64,000 bases of DNA from Bacteroidota bacterium. GTDB lineage: Bacteria > Bacteroidota > Bacteroidia > AKYH767-A > OLB10. The translations under genes and the position numbers were made by a program. This document shows positions 37,957-47,843 of this stretch, piece by piece. Positions within the stretch are counted from its first letter, which is position 1. Each line of letters opens with the position of its first letter. A model generated the notes under the pieces. It was not told the DNA's origin. It saw nothing but the letters and a program-made list of their open reading frames with translations, and did no database searches. Location: NCBI GenBank assembly GCA_016713445.1, contig JADJPB010000006.1, positions 281,365-345,364 of the forward strand. The letters run 5' to 3'.

Positions 37957-38763
37957 ATGGCAGATTTATTCAACCCATCTTGGGACGACGCCATTAACCC
38001 TGTAAGGGCCGAAATGGTGTTTGAAAAACGCAATAAAGAATATGGCGCATTTGTTCTTAGAACAAGTTATACTAAAACGGCTTCTTTCGCTCTGATTGCA
38101 TCTTTCTCATTTTTTGCTTTGTTGATTAGTCTTCCAGTCATTATAAAAATGATCGGTGGTTTTGACACAGAGAAAGTTGAATCCATAGTAGAGGTAAATG
38201 TGGAACTTACAGAGCCGCCACCTATCGATGAAAACGAGCCTCCTCCTCCTCCCCCACCGCCACCACCTCCCACTATTGAAACGGTAAAATTCACTCCCCC
38301 TGTAGTAGTTGACAAGGAAATTATTGACGAAGAACCACCTGTTCAGGAAGTTTTGAGTGAAACTAATGTTGGAGTAGTTACGCAAGAGGGTGATGACGAT
38401 GCTACAGAATTACCTCCTGAACAACCATTCGTTGATCCAGATGCAGGAAAAGTATTTACATATGTAGAAGAACAACCTACTTTCCCTGGAGGAGAAGCTT
38501 CAATGTACGCGTATTTGCAGAAGAACATTAAATACCCACCACTAGCCCGTGAAAATGGTATAACTGGAAGAGTATATATGACATTTGTTGTTGGTCCTGA
38601 TGGTGAAATTCGTGATGTAAAAGTATTACGTGGAATTGGTGCTGGTTGTGATGAAGAAGCCATTCGTGTTGTGAAATCAATGCCAAAATGGAAGCCAGGA
38701 AAGCAAAACGGGCGCTCTGTTAATGTTCAATTTAATATGCCCATAAACTTCACGTTGAAGTAA
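37957..38763 (+). CDS. tonB: Energy transducer TonB
   Basis: A 268-residue protein: cytosolic N-terminus containing EKRNKEYGAFVLR (the Bacteroidota TonB N-motif), one transmembrane helix at about residues 45-70, a proline-rich spacer with an 11-Pro run after DENE, an acidic linker, and the TonB C-terminal domain with YPPLARENGITGRVYMTFVV, DGEIRDVKVLRGIGAGCDEE and MPKWKPGKQNGR. It carries proton-motive energy from ExbBD to outer-membrane receptors. Followed by a terminator. Confidence 0.95.
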   Translation: MADLFNPSWDDAINPVRAEMVFEKRNKEYGAFVLRTSYTKTASFALIASFSFFALLISLPVIIKMIGGFDTEKVESIVEVNVELTEPPPIDENEPPPPPPPPPPPTIETVKFTPPVVVDKEIIDEEPPVQEVLSETNVGVVTQEGDDDATELPPEQPFVDPDAGKVFTYVEEQPTFPGGEASMYAYLQKNIKYPPLARENGITGRVYMTFVVGPDGEIRDVKVLRGIGAGCDEEAIRVVKSMPKWKPGKQNGRSVNVQFNMPINFTLK

Positions 38764-38783
38764 TATTAAAAACACAACATTTA

Positions 38784-38815
38784 AACCCTGATCCTTCATA
38801 GGTTCAGGGTTTTTT
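38784..38815 (+). terminator. Terminator after tonB
   Basis: AACCCTGA and TCAGGGTT form the stem (with internal CCT/AGG pairing) followed by a T6 tract, 20 bases after the tonB stop. Confidence 0.85.
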
Positions 38816-38881
38816 ATTTGCTTTTTATTAAATGACTATTGCTTCTTTTACTTTCGCAAATACAAACACATCAAGGTTCAC

Positions 38882-38889
38882 TATATTTG
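38882..38889 (+). promoter_or_regulatory. Promoter -7 box touching a start codon
   Basis: TATATTTG matches TAnnTTTG and ends 3 bases before the ATG at 38893, so this gene's transcript is predicted to be leaderless. Confidence 0.45.
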
Positions 38890-38892
38890 TAC

Positions 38893-39120
38893 ATGGCAAA
38901 AACACCCACCCTTTACTACTTCACCCTTGTAATGTCTGGATTATATGTTGTACTCGGACTCTTTGTCATGTTTTCTCCGGGTGTAGCAGAGTTTTTACCA
39001 GGTTGGAAACACTGGGTAATGGGCTTAATGCTAATTGGGTATGCTTATGTTCGCTTCCGTAGATTGAAAAAACTAAAAGACAGTATGGAAACAAAACTGG
39101 ATGATTTGAATCGAAATTAA
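38893..39120 (+). CDS. Small two-helix membrane protein
   Basis: About 75 residues starting MAKTPTLYYF. Two hydrophobic segments (LVMSGLYVVLGLFVMFSPGV and KHWVMGLMLIGYAYVRF) and a charged C-terminal tail (RRLKKLKDSMETKLDDLN). I chose the ATG at 38893 over longer options because it follows a promoter box. Unknown function; small proteins of this type commonly follow the exbB-tonB operon in Bacteroidota. Confidence 0.7.
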   Translation: MAKTPTLYYFTLVMSGLYVVLGLFVMFSPGVAEFLPGWKHWVMGLMLIGYAYVRFRRLKKLKDSMETKLDDLNRN

Positions 39121-39281
39121 TTAATCAACTTCTCCTTTGTTTAACCTGCTGCAAACAAAAAGATTAGTATTTTCATTTTAAATACTAGATAAGTCATTAA
39201 ATTGTATTTTTCTCCTCTAAATCATCAGAAATTCTGATCTTTGTACACCCTGAAATTCAGGATCATTTCGTTATATAAAAA

Positions 39282-40217
39282 ATGAAAAACTTACTGACCA
39301 TAATTATACTTTCTGGAATTTTAACCTCATGTGGTTCCGACTTTAATAAGCCTTACTCTGACACCCCAACTGCAGGCAAAGTAAATATTGCGGGAGATGA
39401 GACATTAGAACCACTGATGGATGCTATTTCCGATACCTTTATGGGACTTTATCAATATGCTTCTATTAATGCTACCTATAAATCAGAGTCCGATTGTTTT
39501 CAAGATTTACTCAACGACTCTGTGAAAGTAATTTTGGCTACACGCAAATTAAACAATAACGAGATAAAATATTTTGAATCGAAACAGCTTATACCAGTTA
39601 CGACCAAGATTGCCATTGATGCTATTGCCCTTATTATTAACAGAGAAAACTATGACAGTCTTTTATCGGTTGTACAACTAAAATCCATTTTAGAAGGCAA
39701 GATAGGCACTTGGGCAGAATTACACCCTACTTCTCCTTTAGGTCCATTAAGTTTTGTTTTTGACAACAACGGTTCCTCTACGATGCGATTCATCAGCGAT
39801 AGCTTAATGAATGGAAAAACAAATTTCCCGTCCTTCTGTTTTGCGGCTAAATCCAATGAACAAGTGATTGACTACGTAGAAAAAAACAAAAATGCCATTG
39901 GTGTGATTGGCGTAAACTGGATTAGCGATCGAGATGATCCGAAGATGTTAAGCTTCAACAATCGTATTCGTGTTGTTTGGTTAAGTAAAACCGATCAAGC
40001 AGTATATCCTGATGATTTTTTTGGACCCTTTCAAGCTTATTTATACACTGGAGATTATCCTTTAAAACGTGAAGTTTACATGATCAGTAGAGAAGGAAGG
40101 ATGGGACTTGGCACAGGCTTTGTCTCCTTCGCTGCCGGTGAGCAAGGACAGCGAATCGTTCGTCTCTCAGGATTATTACCTGCATCCCCTTATACTAGAG
40201 ACATTAAATTAAATTAA
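39282..40217 (+). CDS. PstS-like substrate-binding lipoprotein
   Basis: A 311-residue lipoprotein (LLTIIILSGILTSC). The mature part has the PstS-like periplasmic binding fold: VNIAGDETLEPLMDAISDTF, then the hinge AIDAIALIINRENYDSLLSV, ILEGKIGTWAEL, FDNNGSSTMRFISDSL (the phosphate-loop-like Asn-Gly-Ser-Ser), and GLGTGFVSFAAGEQGQRIV. Such proteins follow the TonB operon in many Bacteroidota. No pst transporter genes are nearby, so an actual phosphate role is not established. Followed by a TPR gene, 34 bases away. Confidence 0.85.
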   Translation: MKNLLTIIILSGILTSCGSDFNKPYSDTPTAGKVNIAGDETLEPLMDAISDTFMGLYQYASINATYKSESDCFQDLLNDSVKVILATRKLNNNEIKYFESKQLIPVTTKIAIDAIALIINRENYDSLLSVVQLKSILEGKIGTWAELHPTSPLGPLSFVFDNNGSSTMRFISDSLMNGKTNFPSFCFAAKSNEQVIDYVEKNKNAIGVIGVNWISDRDDPKMLSFNNRIRVVWLSKTDQAVYPDDFFGPFQAYLYTGDYPLKREVYMISREGRMGLGTGFVSFAAGEQGQRIVRLSGLLPASPYTRDIKLN

Positions 40218-40251
40218 ATTATAAATACAGATTACCACTACTAAAACCGAC

Positions 40252-41856
40252 ATGAAAAAAAACATCATAATTACATTACTTACTTTATTTAGTAGCAACA
40301 TATATTCTCAATCTTTAAAAGAAGCTATTCGATTAAATGAAAATGAGCAGCAAGAGGCAGCGGCTGCGATGTATCAACAACTTTTGCTGACCGAACCCAA
40401 CAACGGAACTTTGTATTATTACTATGGAGAAAATTTTATTGATGCTGAAAATCCTGAACAAGCTTCCGTAGCTTTTCAAAAAGGATTAGAAAAAGATCCT
40501 ACAAGCGCACTCAATTTAATTGGCCAAGCCGAAATTAAGTTGATGGCTGGAGATTTAGTTGGCGGTAAACTTTTAATCGACAAAGCGGTGATGATGGGCA
40601 ATGGGAAAAATGCTTTGGTTTTGATGGAAGCTGGTGAAGCATATATTTCATACAAGAGAGCACAAGATTTAATCAATGCTCAAAACTACTTTGAAGCTGC
40701 TGCAAAACTAGAACCTAAAAATCCTGAAGTATATAATTTACTGGGCGACCTTTATTCGGAGTTGAACAATGGAACGATGGCTGCTACCAACTACAATAAA
40801 GCGCTCGACCTCGATAAAAATCAAGTAAAAGCGTTGTTACACAAAGGTCAGTTATACAAACGTGCTACCAACTACGAAGGAGCTCTCATTGAATTTGAAA
40901 ACGCAATTAAGATTGACGCCAACTTCGCACCGGCCTATCGTGAGCTGGGAGAAGTTTATTTTGCACAAAAAAAGACGACTGAGGCAAATACATCTTATAA
41001 AAAGTATTTAGAATTAAGTAAGAATAATACATTTGCCCGATTACGTTATGCATTCTTCCTGTACAATAGTGGAGATTTTAAAGGTGCGCAAGCAGAACTG
41101 GATTTAGTCAACAAAGTTGACTCCGCTAACTTATACATGATGCGTATCATGTCTTATGTTGCGCATGAAAATGCATTAAACGACACCGCACTAAAAACCA
41201 TTCAAAAAGTATTTAGTATCACTGATGCAGACACAACAAGAAGATATGGAAAAGATTATGCATATTATGGCAAGATTCTTTCAGCATTAGGAAATGATTC
41301 ATTGGCAGTTATATTTCTAGAAAAAGCAGTAAGCATTGATGCTCGCAACGCTGAATTATATGATGATTTAGCGAAGATGGCCATGAAGTTGAAAAATTAT
41401 GATTTAGCCATTAAAACTTATCAAGCTAAAATATCAAATGTGTCAAAAGTAATCAGTGCCGATTTCTACAATTTAGGAAAAGTATTATACTCTAATAAAA
41501 ATTATTTAGAAGCAGATACTGCATTTAGCAAAGTGACAGAATTGAGTCCATCATGGCCTTACGGACATATTTATAGAGGCAGAGCTCTTAGTCAAGACGA
41601 TTCTCTATTTACAACTAATGCAGCGCTTCCTCACTATCAAAAATTTATTGAATTGACATCAGTAGATGAAGCAAGCATTGCGAAATACAGTCGCGAGTTG
41701 ATCGAAGCGAATAGCTACATTGCTGTTTCATATTTGCGTCAAAAAGATTTAAAAAAATCTTTAGAATATTGGAATAAAGTTTTAGCAATCGATCCTAAAG
41801 TTCAGCAAGCTATTGAAGCGATTAAGATTATTAAAGAATCGAAGGAGTATAAATAA
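40252..41856 (+). CDS. Exported TPR-repeat protein
   Basis: A 534-residue protein: signal peptide (NIIITLLTLFSSNIYSQ), then tandem tetratricopeptide repeats across the whole length (NGTLYYYYGENFIDAENPEQ, PEVYNLLGDLYSELNNGTMA, FAPAYRELGEVYFAQKKTTE, YGHIYRGRALSQDD). Such TPR solenoids scaffold protein complexes. Closely follows the PstS-like gene on the same strand, completing the operon-type order exbB-exbD-exbD-tonB ... pstS-like-TPR seen in Bacteroidota. Confidence 0.88.
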   Translation: MKKNIIITLLTLFSSNIYSQSLKEAIRLNENEQQEAAAAMYQQLLLTEPNNGTLYYYYGENFIDAENPEQASVAFQKGLEKDPTSALNLIGQAEIKLMAGDLVGGKLLIDKAVMMGNGKNALVLMEAGEAYISYKRAQDLINAQNYFEAAAKLEPKNPEVYNLLGDLYSELNNGTMAATNYNKALDLDKNQVKALLHKGQLYKRATNYEGALIEFENAIKIDANFAPAYRELGEVYFAQKKTTEANTSYKKYLELSKNNTFARLRYAFFLYNSGDFKGAQAELDLVNKVDSANLYMMRIMSYVAHENALNDTALKTIQKVFSITDADTTRRYGKDYAYYGKILSALGNDSLAVIFLEKAVSIDARNAELYDDLAKMAMKLKNYDLAIKTYQAKISNVSKVISADFYNLGKVLYSNKNYLEADTAFSKVTELSPSWPYGHIYRGRALSQDDSLFTTNAALPHYQKFIELTSVDEASIAKYSRELIEANSYIAVSYLRQKDLKKSLEYWNKVLAIDPKVQQAIEAIKIIKESKEYK

Positions 41857-41878
41857 TTAAGTCACGAGGATTCGCGAT

Positions 41879-41899
41879 CAGAATTCAGAATTCAGAATT
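41879..41899. repeat. Short tandem repeat CAGAATT x3
   Basis: Three perfect 7-base units in the spacer between convergent genes; no obvious function. Confidence 0.7.
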
Positions 41900-42025
41900 A
41901 AGTGGAGATGCTTATAGATTAATAAATATTGAAATCTAGTAAAGACCAGGAAGGATGACTTTACGTTTTTTTGAAAGCTGATCGTTGACAAACAGATAAA
42001 AAAATTCTAAATCCTTAATTAAACC

Positions 42026-42711
42026 TCACCCTTCCAAATCCGTCTCGCCTTCAAATTTAAACCCGAGGCGCTTTCCTGTGGTGAAGGTGCTTTGCATGGT
42101 GTTAACCATTGCTTGGAAGACAGTAATTTCTTTCATCGCATCAAATGGTGGAACATCCACATCAATGTCTAAACTAAAGGCAATTGCACTTTCGACTAAA
42201 GCTTGTATAGTATCCTCACTCGCTTTCATGTTCGCATAATCGTTAAATAGTATTCCAAGTTGTCGTTTTCCTTCTACGAAGAAATTTCCTTCTTTATTGA
42301 TAAATACTCTGGCGACTAATTGCCCGGTATCGTGTTTACGATCGAATTTGAATGAATCTGATAAAAAATTATAAATGCTAATCATTCCGACAGTTCCACG
42401 ACTTTCATCCAGGTTCACATAACCTGATTTCCAAACTGGATGCGAAGTATTAAATATAAATGCATTTGTATGCATAATAAAAATCAATAAATCCTCTGCA
42501 ATTTTTATCTCTGCTTCGAAAGTTCCCCGGTCTTTAAATTGAATCTTGATGCGCGGATCATTCTTAATTACTTCCATTCTCAATTCAGCTTCTATTTTTG
42601 CAGAACAGATTTAAATAAAGTCAACACTTTAAATGTACTATCCGTTACATCCTTTGCCAGTCCTCCCTTTTTCAAGATGGTATTGACTAAATCAGTGTTG
42701 ACCTTATCCAT
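42026..42711 (-). CDS. Conserved Bacteroidota protein of unknown function, frameshifted near its start
   Basis: About 228 residues after repair. The continuous frame begins late (TTG at 42583), but adding one A in the T5 run at 42595-42599 joins it to an upstream frame starting at the ATG at 42711: MDKVNTDLVNTILKKGG, FKVLTLFKSVLQKIEAELRM. The body has IFIMHTNAFIFNTSH, YNFLSDSFKFDRKHD and LGILFNDYANMKASE. No signal peptide or membrane segment, so cytosolic. I recognise no characterised family. Located downstream of proS on the same strand, with ~37 bases between them. Confidence 0.65.
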
Positions 42712-42747
42712 TCGATAACATTAATAGAATATAAACTTAAGAAAAAT

Positions 42748-44223
42748 CTAGTACGCTCTTGCAAAAACTACTCTTTGGGAAGATGGATTTCCGGTCAGAA
42801 TACATTTACCGGCTTCTAATTTGTTTCCGAGTGGAATACAACGAATAGTAGCCTTTGGCATTTCCTTAATCTTCTCTTCTGTTTCTGGAGTTCCATCCCA
42901 ATGTGCGTAAATAAATCTACCTTTATCGTCTAATATTTTGAAGAACTCATCCCATGAATCGGCACGAAAAGTATTCTCTTCTCTGAAAGTTTGTGCCTTC
43001 CTATAAATATTATCTTGGATTTGACTTAATAGATGTTCGATTTTTAAATCAAGATCGGTTACTTGATATACACTTTTCTCCTTTGTATCACGTCGAGCCA
43101 CTTCCACGGTTCCGTTTTCCATGTCACGTGGTCCAATAGCAATTCGCACAGGAACACCTTTCAATTCATACTCTGCAAATTTCCATCCTGGCTTATGCGT
43201 ATCTCTATTGTCGAACTTTACAGAAATACCTTTCGCTTTCAACTTTGCAATAATCGGATTGATGAACTGAGTCAATAACTCCAATTGTTCATCGCCTTTA
43301 TAGATGGGAACAATCACCACTTGAATAGGAGCCAATCGAGGAGGTAAAACCAAACCACTATCATCACTATGCGACATAATCAATGCGCCCATCAAACGTG
43401 TAGAAACACCCCAGGAAGTAGCCCAAACAAAATCTTGCTTTCCTTCTTTCGATGTAAACTTCACATCAAAAGCTTTCGCAAAATTTTGCCCTAAGAAATG
43501 CGAGGTTCCTGCTTGCAACGCTTTTCCATCTTGCATCAATGCTTCGATGCACAATGTATCCAATGCACCAGCAAACCTTTCATTCGGAGATTTTCTTCCT
43601 TTAATCACTGGAATTGCAAGAATATCTTGCGCAAAATCAGCATAAACATCTAACATTTGATTTGCCTCTGCAATTGCTTCTTCCTGTGTAGCGTGAGCAG
43701 TATGTCCTTCTTGCCATAAGAACTCTGCAGTTCTAAGAAACAACCTTGTTCTCATCTCCCATCTTACTACATTCGCCCATTGGTTAATTAGGATAGGAAG
43801 ATCGCGATAAGACTGAATCCACCCGCGGTATGTATTCCAAATGATTGTTTCCGAGGTAGGTCGCACAATTAATTCTTCCTCTAACTTCGCGGTTTCATCC
43901 ACCACCACACCTTTTCCGTCGGGATCATTTTTTAATCGATAATGCGTAACTACGGCGCATTCCTTTGCAAAGCCTTCGACGTGACTGGCCTCCTTTGAGA
44001 AAAATGATTTTGGGATGAAGAGCGGGAAATATGCATTTGAATGGCCAGTCTCTTTAAATCGACGATCGAGATCTTGTTGCATACGTTCCCATATAGCATA
44101 ACCATAGGGCTTAATCACCATGCACCCTCTTACAGCTGAGTTCTCAGCTAAGTCTGCTTTGATGACAAGATCTTGATACCATTGGGAATAATTTTCTGCT
44201 CTTGATGTTAGTTGTTCGCTCAT
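42748..44223 (-). CDS. proS: Prolyl-tRNA synthetase, archaeal/eukaryote-type (ProS type 3)
   Basis: Attaches proline to tRNA-Pro. I chose the ATG at 44223 (MSEQLTSRAENYSQWYQDLV), giving 491 residues; the longer frame lacks family similarity. Class II motifs: GYAIWERMQQDLD (motif 1), RPTSETIIWNTYRGW with RWEMRTRLFLRTAEFLWQEG (motif 2), and SWGVSTRLMGALIMSHSD (motif 3). Anticodon-binding domain (PIQVVIVPIYK) and the C-terminal zinc-less extension ending AGKCILTGNPSSQRVVFARAY are the type-3 hallmarks; no editing INS domain is present. Confidence 0.95.
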   Translation of the reverse strand: MSEQLTSRAENYSQWYQDLVIKADLAENSAVRGCMVIKPYGYAIWERMQQDLDRRFKETGHSNAYFPLFIPKSFFSKEASHVEGFAKECAVVTHYRLKNDPDGKGVVVDETAKLEEELIVRPTSETIIWNTYRGWIQSYRDLPILINQWANVVRWEMRTRLFLRTAEFLWQEGHTAHATQEEAIAEANQMLDVYADFAQDILAIPVIKGRKSPNERFAGALDTLCIEALMQDGKALQAGTSHFLGQNFAKAFDVKFTSKEGKQDFVWATSWGVSTRLMGALIMSHSDDSGLVLPPRLAPIQVVIVPIYKGDEQLELLTQFINPIIAKLKAKGISVKFDNRDTHKPGWKFAEYELKGVPVRIAIGPRDMENGTVEVARRDTKEKSVYQVTDLDLKIEHLLSQIQDNIYRKAQTFREENTFRADSWDEFFKILDDKGRFIYAHWDGTPETEEKIKEMPKATIRCIPLGNKLEAGKCILTGNPSSQRVVFARAY

Positions 44224-44379
44224 AGGATATATATCTTTACAAAGTTTGGCATTGTGTTTGCCTCGTCGTTTGACACAGCAAAATTGGAAAACTGACTGCA
44301 CATAGCCAATCAAATCTTAAACTATTGCCAGTTTAGTCTATCAAATTGTTGGTCAACCACGATAAAAAGAGAAAAAGCC

Positions 44380-46221
44380 ATGAAAAAATTAACCTTTGTA
44401 CTCCTAGCAGCAGCGATAAGCTTCGTTTCATGTTCATCCAACAGAACGGCTAGTCGCGAATACGATGACGTTTATTATTCAGATCGGGATGCAATAGCGG
44501 ATAATTATAGCCGCAGCGACAATTCACAGCAGAATAATGGCAGCGATTACAATCAGTCGAACGATTATTCTTCTGGTCAAAATCAAACTCAAAACAACCA
44601 ATATGATTCTCAAAACAGTGGGAATCAGTCGCAAAATGATAACTATAGCAATAATGATCGTTTTGACAACAACCAAAATTCATCAAACGTTTCAAATTCC
44701 AATTCTTCAGAATATGAAGATCGCGATGGGAATACCTATATAACTAATAATTATTACGACGACGACGATTATTACGATTATGCATATTCTGCCCGTATTC
44801 GCCGCTTTTATCGTCCACTTGGATGGAGTTATTACGATCCATTCTATACCAACACCTATATGTATGATTACAATCCTTTTTCATGGGGTGTAAGTGTATA
44901 TTGTGGATATAACTGGTGGAATCCTCCCTATTATTCAAGCTGGGGGTATAATAGTGGTTGGAATATCGGTTTTGGATATGGTCCATCCTGGGGATGGGGC
45001 CCATCATGGGGATGGAACAATGGATGGAATGGATTCAATCACGGATACAATCATGGCTATTGGAATGGATATAACCAAGGATATATGAATGGTTATTATG
45101 CTGGCTTATATAACGGAACGTTCAACGGCAATTACTTTAATAGTTATGATTCGTACAGCTATTATTATGGACCAAGAGGTGGTGGGGGAAGAAATAATGT
45201 TGCAAATAATGTCCCTGGAGGAAGAGCAGTAGGTGAAATTTATGGAAGACATTTAGTTTCCGATCCAAAAGCTCCTAGAAACTATACCGCTACAGATGGA
45301 GTTTCGGCAATTGGTCGACCTAAAAACCAAATCACCTCTTTAGCTTCACAAATAGCACACCCTGTTCGAGGAAATGAAGTTGTTGGAAATCCTAAGAACA
45401 CAACCACCACTCCTCGCAATGAAGGTACAGAAACAGGACCCAAAAACTACACACCAAAAAACGAAACAGGTACGAGTGTAAACCCAAGATCTACCACTCC
45501 TAAAAACGACGGAAATAATTCAAATCCGCGCAACACAGAATCTAGTTATAGCAATCCTAAAAACGACGGAAATAATTCAAATCCGCGCAACACAGAACCT
45601 AGTTATAGCAATCCTAAAAACGACGGAAACAATTCAAATCCTCGCAATACGGAACCTAGCTATAGCAATCCTAAAAACGACGGTAACAATTCAACTCCGC
45701 GCAATACAGAGCCTAAAAACACAACTCCTAAAACATACGAGAACGAATACACTCCTAAAACTAATAATCCAAGATCCAATCCATCGAATACTAACGGCAA
45801 TGAATATACGCCTAAGAGCACCGATCCTAGATCTAACAATTCCAACGGAAATTCGAATCCTCGCTATGAAACACCATCGTACAATAACAATCCAAAATCA
45901 AACGATGGGTATACTCCAAGAAATAACGGCAACTATTCCAATCCGCGTGAAAATACTCCATCAGAAACCGCTCCTAGTAATAATGGAAATACTCCGAAGT
46001 ACACGACTCCGAAAAACAACAATTATTCAACTCCAAAAAAGAATCGTAATGAGAGTCCTAGGCAAAACATCACGCCAAAGAGTGAAAACTCTAATCCTAG
46101 AACCAACGAAGTAAAATCAAGTCCTAGGTCAACTGGACCTTCATACTCTGCTCCAGCGCCTTCAAACAATAGAAGTTCAGGCTCGGGATCAACATCAGGA
46201 AGCGGTAGAAACAGAAGATAA
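44380..46221 (+). CDS. Low-complexity Asn/Pro/Tyr/Gly-rich lipoprotein with 19-residue repeats
   Basis: A 613-residue lipoprotein (VLLAAAISFVSC). Region 1 (~20-120) is Ser/Asn/Asp-rich; region 2 (~125-265) is Trp/Tyr/Gly-rich with GWNIGFGYGPSWGWGPSWGW and HGYNHGYWNGYNQGYMNG; region 3 (~300-613) is Asn/Pro/Thr-rich with the tandem unit PKNDGNNSNPRNTEPSYSN repeated three full times plus a fourth partial copy. Such proteins are variable in length between strains and likely form an unfolded, surface-near layer. No enzymatic motif. It is divergent from proS. Confidence 0.75.
   Translation: MKKLTFVLLAAAISFVSCSSNRTASREYDDVYYSDRDAIADNYSRSDNSQQNNGSDYNQSNDYSSGQNQTQNNQYDSQNSGNQSQNDNYSNNDRFDNNQNSSNVSNSNSSEYEDRDGNTYITNNYYDDDDYYDYAYSARIRRFYRPLGWSYYDPFYTNTYMYDYNPFSWGVSVYCGYNWWNPPYYSSWGYNSGWNIGFGYGPSWGWGPSWGWNNGWNGFNHGYNHGYWNGYNQGYMNGYYAGLYNGTFNGNYFNSYDSYSYYYGPRGGGGRNNVANNVPGGRAVGEIYGRHLVSDPKAPRNYTATDGVSAIGRPKNQITSLASQIAHPVRGNEVVGNPKNTTTTPRNEGTETGPKNYTPKNETGTSVNPRSTTPKNDGNNSNPRNTESSYSNPKNDGNNSNPRNTEPSYSNPKNDGNNSNPRNTEPSYSNPKNDGNNSTPRNTEPKNTTPKTYENEYTPKTNNPRSNPSNTNGNEYTPKSTDPRSNNSNGNSNPRYETPSYNNNPKSNDGYTPRNNGNYSNPRENTPSETAPSNNGNTPKYTTPKNNNYSTPKKNRNESPRQNITPKSENSNPRTNEVKSSPRSTGPSYSAPAPSNNRSSGSGSTSGSGRNRR
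45499..45708 (+). repeat. 57-bp tandem coding repeat
   Basis: Units begin at 45499, 45556, 45613 and 45670 with period exactly 57 bases (19 codons); the first two are nearly identical and the fourth is partial. Being a multiple of three, copy changes keep the frame. Confidence 0.9.
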
Positions 46222-46322
46222 AAAAAATCATTTCAAGGCTGCAATTTATAAAGCAATAGCTCAACTTATTTGACGCAACAGCTTTCATTGATTGCAGCCT
46301 TTTTATTTCAAAAACCAAGACT

Positions 46323-47813
46323 ATGTCAAAATTATTGTCAATAATTACATTGCTACTTATAAGCAGTACCTTTTCCCGCGCACAAAATGACTTAGATGCA
46401 TTACGCTATAGCATGCTCAACTATGGGAGTACAGCGCGTTCATTGGGAATGGGAAATTCATTTGGAGCCTTGGGAGCCGACTTCAGTTCCTTATCTGGAA
46501 ATCCGGCCGGAATTGCTGTATACAGAAGATCTGAGTTTACTTTTAGTCCGATGTTTTCCAATCGAACCACCAACGCCAATTATTTAGGACAAGACATCAG
46601 TGATAATTCGTTTAAATTTTCATTTGGAAATTTAGGAATGGTTTGGGCCTCAAACCGTGATCAATCTTCTTCGAATTGGAAGGGTGTTGCCTTTGGAATT
46701 GGATATAACCGAACCAATGATTTCAACGGACGCTACACTGCCTCAGCTGGAAATCCAATGCATTCTCTACTCGATAATTATTTAGAAGCCTTGAACGGCG
46801 TCGATCCTAATGACATTCCAAGTTACTATCCATTTGATGTAGACTTGGCTTGGCAGACTTATTTAATTGACGAAAAAATTGATTCAGTCAATGGAAATTC
46901 TTACTTCAGTGTACTTGACAACGCAGGTGCATTGCAAACCAAAACTGTAGAAACAAAAGGTGGACAAGGTGAATGGGATTTCACATTTGGAGGAAACTAT
47001 GATGAAAGATTATATTTGGGATTCACTTTAGGCATCGCTTCTTTGCGCTATGAAGAAGAGAGCACATGGGAAGAAAAAGATCACAAAGACACCATTCTCG
47101 GTTTCAGCAGCTTTCAATACAATCAAGATTTAAAAACTTCGGGAAGCGGAATTAATTTAAAATTCGGCCTTATCTATCGTCCTGTAGATGCTATACGAAT
47201 TGGTTTTGCTATTCATTCACCCACCTGGTATACTTTAGTTGATAAATACTCTGCTTCCATCAAAACAGACTTACAAGATGGAAATATTAGATCCTATGCT
47301 GGCCCTGAATTTATTCCATTTGATTATAAAATTACTACGCCCTTTCGTGTAATGACCAATTTTGCTTTAATACTTGGCAAGTCAGCAGCCTTAAATGTTG
47401 ATTACGAATATTTGAATTATAGTGAAGCTCGTGTAAAACCTGTTGATCGTTCTTTCTCAGCTGACTTTAATCCTGTAAACAATGCTATCCGAAAAAAATA
47501 TGCTGGATCTCATAATTTAAGAGCAGGTGTAGAATTTAGAGTTGAGCAATTCCGTTTTAGAACGGGTGGATTTTATTCAACATCACCATTCAAAAGTGAA
47601 TTACAAGAATCTAGCGATAACGATTTAAGCAGAGTTGGTTTAACCGGAGGATTTGGAATGCGTGAGAAGAAATGGTACTTTGATATTGGATATTCTTGGT
47701 CACAACAAGGCAGCTTTATGCAACCTTACACACTAAACAATCAAACTACGGAAGGAATTACGTTGAAAGAAACTACACATCGTGTATTAACAACTTTTGG
47801 ATTCATATTTTAA
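46323..47813 (+). CDS. FadL/OMPP1/TodX-type outer-membrane transporter
   Basis: A 496-residue outer-membrane protein: signal peptide (LLSIITLLLISSTFSRAQ), then the FadL-type N-terminal region GSTARSLGMGNSFGALGADF with SGNPAGIAVY (the conserved NPAG), followed by ~14 beta strands and an aromatic C-terminal strand (VLTTFGFIF). The family takes up hydrophobic substrates such as fatty acids across the outer membrane; the substrate is not readable here. Tandem after the low-complexity lipoprotein gene. Confidence 0.88.
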   Translation: MSKLLSIITLLLISSTFSRAQNDLDALRYSMLNYGSTARSLGMGNSFGALGADFSSLSGNPAGIAVYRRSEFTFSPMFSNRTTNANYLGQDISDNSFKFSFGNLGMVWASNRDQSSSNWKGVAFGIGYNRTNDFNGRYTASAGNPMHSLLDNYLEALNGVDPNDIPSYYPFDVDLAWQTYLIDEKIDSVNGNSYFSVLDNAGALQTKTVETKGGQGEWDFTFGGNYDERLYLGFTLGIASLRYEEESTWEEKDHKDTILGFSSFQYNQDLKTSGSGINLKFGLIYRPVDAIRIGFAIHSPTWYTLVDKYSASIKTDLQDGNIRSYAGPEFIPFDYKITTPFRVMTNFALILGKSAALNVDYEYLNYSEARVKPVDRSFSADFNPVNNAIRKKYAGSHNLRAGVEFRVEQFRFRTGGFYSTSPFKSELQESSDNDLSRVGLTGGFGMREKKWYFDIGYSWSQQGSFMQPYTLNNQTTEGITLKETTHRVLTTFGFIF

Positions 47814-47843
47814 AATTCGATCAAGCAATAAGTGATAATGTCA

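Noticed and set aside
38067..38315. Gly-rich gene on the minus strand opposite tonB
   Set aside because: The glycine run is the complement of TonB's proline codons; tonB has clear domain support.
39282..40217. Phosphate-uptake (pst) locus
   Set aside because: Only a PstS-like lipoprotein is present, with no pstC/A/B or phoU; its position after the TonB operon suggests a different role.
45499..45708. CRISPR array
   Set aside because: The 57-bp units are contiguous with no spacers and lie inside one open reading frame; no cas gene is present.
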